Shown here in pieces: positions 11,886-14,672 of a DNA stretch of 14,672 nt. Both the position numbers and the translations under genes were made by a program. The notes under the pieces are model-generated. The model did not search any database, was not told the DNA's origin, and saw nothing but the letters and a program-made list of their open reading frames with translations. Source of the DNA: Fimenecus sp045531435 (lineage in GTDB: Bacteria > Bacillota > Clostridia > Oscillospirales > Acutalibacteraceae); contig JAZSDZ010000067.1 in the NCBI GenBank assembly GCA_045531435.1, forward strand, positions 1 through 14,672, given 5' to 3'. Numbering within the stretch: position 1 is the first letter of the stretch; every line of letters begins with the position of its first letter.

Positions 11886-14258
11886 ATGAAATTAAACAAA
11901 CAACTTTTAGCTCATACAAACAGTCAACCTGTTACTGAAAACGTTATTTATTCCAACAATGTAAAAGTAACGGTTTTAACACCAAGTATGATTCGTGTTG
12001 AATATTCAACTGATAAAAAGTTTACAGACTTACCATCACAGAGTATCTGGTACAGAAATTTTGGCAAAGTAGAATTTTCTCACGAAACAAAGGTTGATGT
12101 TCTTACTATCAGAACATCATATGCAGACTTTTATGTTAATTGCCATACAGGTGCATTCAAATACGCAATCTTTGCTGGTGAAAAGCTTTCATATCATTCT
12201 TCAAACAATCTTAAAGGCACTACAAGAACTCTTGACGGTACATACGGACCAAAAGAGCTTGATGATGGTGTGCTTTCTACTGATGGCGTATCACTTTATG
12301 ACGACAGTAAAACACTTTTACTTAATGATGATGGTATGCTTTTATCACGCGAAAAGGGTATAAAGGACTACTATGTTTTTGTTTATGGCAAGGATTATGT
12401 TTCAGGCATAAATGATTTCTATAAAATTACAGGTATGCCACCACTTGTACCAAGATATGTTCTGGGGAATTGGTGGAGCCGTTACAGAGCATACACACAG
12501 AAGGAATATCTTGATTTGATGATTGAATTCAAAAACCGTGATATTCCGTTGACAATCGCAACTGTAGATATGGACTGGCATTGGGTTGACCTTAAAAAGC
12601 AGTTCAACAAAAAGTATAAATCAAGCAATATTCTGAATAGTGGCTGGACAGGATACAGCTGGAATACAGAGCTTTTCCCTGATTATAAAGGCTTCCTTAA
12701 AACTCTTCAAAATATGGGACTTAAGGTGACGCTTAATCTTCATCCGGCAGACGGTGTCCGTGCATTTGAAGATATGTATGAAGATATGGCAAAGGCTATG
12801 GATATTGACCCCGCTTCTGAAAAGTCAGTTGAATTTGACTTGACAGATAAGAAGTTTATCAATGCATATTTCGATATTCTTCATCATCCTTATGAAAATG
12901 ATGGTGTTGATTTCTGGTGGATTGACTGGCAGCAGGGAACAAAGAGTAAAAAAGCAGGTCTTGACCCATTGTGGCTTCTCAATCATTATCATTATCTTGA
13001 TACTGACCGTGTTGAAAGACGACCAATGATTCTTTCCCGTTATGCAGGAATCGGCTCACATCGTTATCCGTTGGGGTTTTCAGGTGATACTGCAATTAAT
13101 TGGAGTGTCCTTGATTTCCAACCATATTTCACTGCAAATGCTGCAAACTGTGGATATACCTGGTGGAGTCACGATATCGGTGGTCATATGATGGGTGAGC
13201 ATGATGACGAGCTTTATATCCGTTGGTTGCAGATGGCTGTATTCTTACCAATTTTAAGACTTCATTCAACAAGTCTTGATGTTCTTGGTAAAGAGCCTTG
13301 GAATTTCTCATGGGAAGCAGAAGTTCTTGGTACAGAATTTTTAAGACTCCGTCATAAGATGATTCCATATATTTATGCAATGAATTATCGTACATTCAAA
13401 GAGGGCAGAGCGCTCTGTGAACCACTCTACTATACATATCCTGATAAGAAGGAAAGCTTTAAGTATGGTAATGAGTATTTCTATGGTTCAGAAGTTCTTG
13501 TATGTCCCGTAACAACAAAGCTTGATGCAAAGACAAAGACTGCTGCAACAAAAATGTGGTTACCTGAAGGCAGATGGACAAATATATTTGACGGCAAGAT
13601 TTATAAGGGTGGTCAGGAGGTTGTAATCAACAGTCCAATCAACACAATTCCTGCACTTGCAAAAGAAGGTGCAATTATTCCTATGTCAGAGGACAGTGGA
13701 AATAGTTGGGGTTGCCCTGAAAATCTTAAAATACAGATTTATCGTGGTACAAACTCCATTGATTTCTATGAAGACGACGGTGAATCAGGTAAATACAAGA
13801 ACGGCGAATGCTCAATAACAAAAATGTCTGTGAAAGAAGAAGGGGATAAAATCACATTTACAATGAATGGTGGTAAATCTCTCGATTTCATTCCAACACA
13901 GAGAAAATATACTTTTGATTTTAAGGATGTAGAGTCTTTTGATGAAGTATCAGTAATGGTAAACGGACTCTTTACTCCTGTCAATTCAGGTAAGAATTCA
14001 TTCACTCTTAACAATGTGAATGTTGCCGACGAAATTGTAGTAACACTTACAGGTGTAATTGCAAAGAAAAATAAGCCTGTAAATGAAAGAGCACTTGATT
14101 GCGTTATCCACCTTAATGGTAATAATATGAAAAAGGTTTTCACAAGCACAAAACTCAAAAACTGTAAAGATGAAAAAGATTTCAAATCATTCATCAGACT
14201 GGTAAAAGCAAAATCTCTGAGAATGTGCCTCGACGAAGCTGTATTCGCATTGGAATAA
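11886..14258 (+). CDS. Glycoside hydrolase family 31 alpha-glycosidase
   Basis: A 790-aa cytoplasmic protein (no signal peptide). After an N-terminal beta-sandwich (1-180), the GH31 barrel opens with GMPPLVPRYVLGNWWSRYRA (183-202) and IATVDMDWHWVD (224-235). The retaining nucleophile is Asp347 in DFWWIDWQQG (342-351). The acid/base is Asp401 in YPLGFSGDTAINW (394-406), followed by WWSHDIGGHMMGEHDDE (426-442). WIDWQQG differs from the WIDMNE of classical alpha-glucosidases and the KTDFGE type of alpha-xylosidases, so the substrate may be different; GH31 also includes alpha-galactosidases and alpha-N-acetylgalactosaminidases. A C-terminal beta-domain reaches about 725, then a basic tail of about 60 residues (NERALDCVIHLNGNN...) that I do not recognise. 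AGAGGA precedes the ATG; the gap after the GH36-like gene is 10 bases. Confidence 0.9.
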   Translation: MKLNKQLLAHTNSQPVTENVIYSNNVKVTVLTPSMIRVEYSTDKKFTDLPSQSIWYRNFGKVEFSHETKVDVLTIRTSYADFYVNCHTGAFKYAIFAGEKLSYHSSNNLKGTTRTLDGTYGPKELDDGVLSTDGVSLYDDSKTLLLNDDGMLLSREKGIKDYYVFVYGKDYVSGINDFYKITGMPPLVPRYVLGNWWSRYRAYTQKEYLDLMIEFKNRDIPLTIATVDMDWHWVDLKKQFNKKYKSSNILNSGWTGYSWNTELFPDYKGFLKTLQNMGLKVTLNLHPADGVRAFEDMYEDMAKAMDIDPASEKSVEFDLTDKKFINAYFDILHHPYENDGVDFWWIDWQQGTKSKKAGLDPLWLLNHYHYLDTDRVERRPMILSRYAGIGSHRYPLGFSGDTAINWSVLDFQPYFTANAANCGYTWWSHDIGGHMMGEHDDELYIRWLQMAVFLPILRLHSTSLDVLGKEPWNFSWEAEVLGTEFLRLRHKMIPYIYAMNYRTFKEGRALCEPLYYTYPDKKESFKYGNEYFYGSEVLVCPVTTKLDAKTKTAATKMWLPEGRWTNIFDGKIYKGGQEVVINSPINTIPALAKEGAIIPMSEDSGNSWGCPENLKIQIYRGTNSIDFYEDDGESGKYKNGECSITKMSVKEEGDKITFTMNGGKSLDFIPTQRKYTFDFKDVESFDEVSVMVNGLFTPVNSGKNSFTLNNVNVADEIVVTLTGVIAKKNKPVNERALDCVIHLNGNNMKKVFTSTKLKNCKDEKDFKSFIRLVKAKSLRMCLDEAVFALE

Positions 14259-14279
14259 TTATAAATAAATATTAAATTT

Positions 14280-14310
14280 ACGGCAGGTTGAGAAATCTGC
14301 CGTGATTTTT
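14280..14310 (+). terminator. Terminator of the glycosidase operon
   Basis: ACGGCAG (14280-14286) pairs with CTGCCGT (14297-14303) over a ten-base loop, followed by GATTTTTATTT. The U-tract is slightly offset. Confidence 0.75.
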
Positions 14311-14320
14311 ATTTGTAAGA

Positions 14321-14348
14321 TGTCAATTTTTAACTCGACTGTCAATTT
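14321..14348. repeat. Short direct repeat TGTCAATTT upstream of the rrn promoter
   Basis: TGTCAATTT occurs at 14321-14329 and 14340-14348, 19 bases apart, about 110-130 bases before the rRNA promoter. Otherwise 14311-14454 is AT-rich with A-tracts and no gene that I can support; minus-strand ORFs crossing it have no ribosome binding site. Confidence 0.35.
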
Positions 14349-14454
14349 GCACATAAAAATCATCAAAAACAAAACAATTTTATTTATTGAAAACACCAAA
14401 TCCGAAACACGCGGAACAGTTTACAAAAAGACGCAAAAAATTTGAAAAAAGTTG

Positions 14455-14483
14455 TTGACTTTTGTCTTGTGTTTTGTTAATAT
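14455..14483 (+). promoter_or_regulatory. Probable rRNA operon promoter
   Basis: TTGACT (14455-14460) and TAATAT (14478-14483) are separated by 17 bases. An A-rich stretch with AAAAAA tracts lies directly upstream (about 14422-14450), like an UP element. The downstream leader is of the rRNA type. Confidence 0.78.
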
Positions 14484-14489
14484 ATACGA

Positions 14490-14672
14490 GCGCCAAGAAC
14501 AGAGGACAAAACAAACTGAGTTCTGAAACGCAAACTGAACCTTGAAAATTAAACAACGACGAGATAAGTAAAAGGAACCCTGTAGATTCTTTGAGAGTAC
14601 GGAAGTACGAAGCAGAGAAATACAAGAAACAGTAATTCTTTTGGATAACAAAAGAGTTAAAAAACGCTAAGC
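14490..14672 (+). other. Leader of an rRNA operon, 16S gene expected just beyond the window
   Basis: No ORF with a ribosome binding site is present. The stretch contains ACCTTGAAAATTAAACAACG (about 14539-14558), the kind of sequence found before 16S and 23S genes in Firmicutes (TTGAAAAxTxAAxA). Upstream is a doublet of CAAACTGA (about 14513 and 14531). The conserved 16S start (GAGTTTGATC-type) is not reached by 14672, so the identification rests on the promoter and this leader element only. Confidence 0.65.

Noticed and set aside
13129..14194. Minus-strand ORFs inside the GH31 gene
   Set aside because: Antisense shadows of a strongly conserved coding region, with no supporting signals.
14380..14651. 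Minus-strand ORFs of 81 and 76 aa in the rrn upstream region
   Set aside because: They overlap the predicted rRNA promoter and leader, have no ribosome binding site and show no recognisable protein features.

Overview
This is an AT-rich chromosomal window from a low-GC Gram-positive bacterium, most likely a Clostridia member of the Oscillospiraceae/Ruminococcus type. The evidence is sigma-A promoters with 17-bp spacers, strong GGAGG ribosome binding sites, TTG starts, U-tract terminators, lipobox lipoproteins, and the order rpmG-secE-nusG-rplK-rplA-rplJ-rplL. The species assignment is inference.

Left end (1-1860, minus strand): carA and the start of carB form a tightly coupled operon with its own promoter. 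In CarA all three positions of the glutaminase catalytic triad are substituted (Cys to Gly, His to Ile, Glu to Asp), which suggests a carbamoyl-phosphate synthetase fed by free ammonia. Just upstream on the same strand is a complete small-peptide gene (about 43 aa, Cys-x-x-Cys near the C-terminus) with its own promoter, RBS and terminator.

Centre (2012-7284, plus strand): a lipoprotein gene is followed by a structured non-coding stretch and then the ribosomal/transcription block. NusG carries an insertion of roughly 75 residues in its NGN domain and has a degenerate KOW domain. Twin GTGGGAGG...ACCAC leaders precede rplK and rplA (likely L1 sites). An L10 leader, with visible competing antiterminator and terminator pairings and its own promoter, precedes rplJ-rplL. 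A strong terminator closes the block.

Accessory stretch (7320-8690): two tandem monocistronic genes encode 34- and 39-aa hydrophobic, acidic peptides with no Lys, Arg, His or Cys. Each has a sigma-A promoter, an RBS and an almost identical terminator. They are paralogous over 26 residues. The first has two inverted repeats at its promoter. An Asn-rich lipoprotein gene starts right after the second terminator. I recognise none of the three, and this is the best candidate for an undescribed small system.

Right end (8687-14672): a three-gene operon encodes a C_GCAxxG_C_C redox-type protein, a GH36-like glycosidase with a LamG-like C-terminal domain, and a GH31 glycosidase. Neither enzyme has a signal peptide, so both probably act on imported oligosaccharides in the cytoplasm. 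The window ends inside what looks like the promoter and leader of an rRNA operon; 16S itself is not reached.
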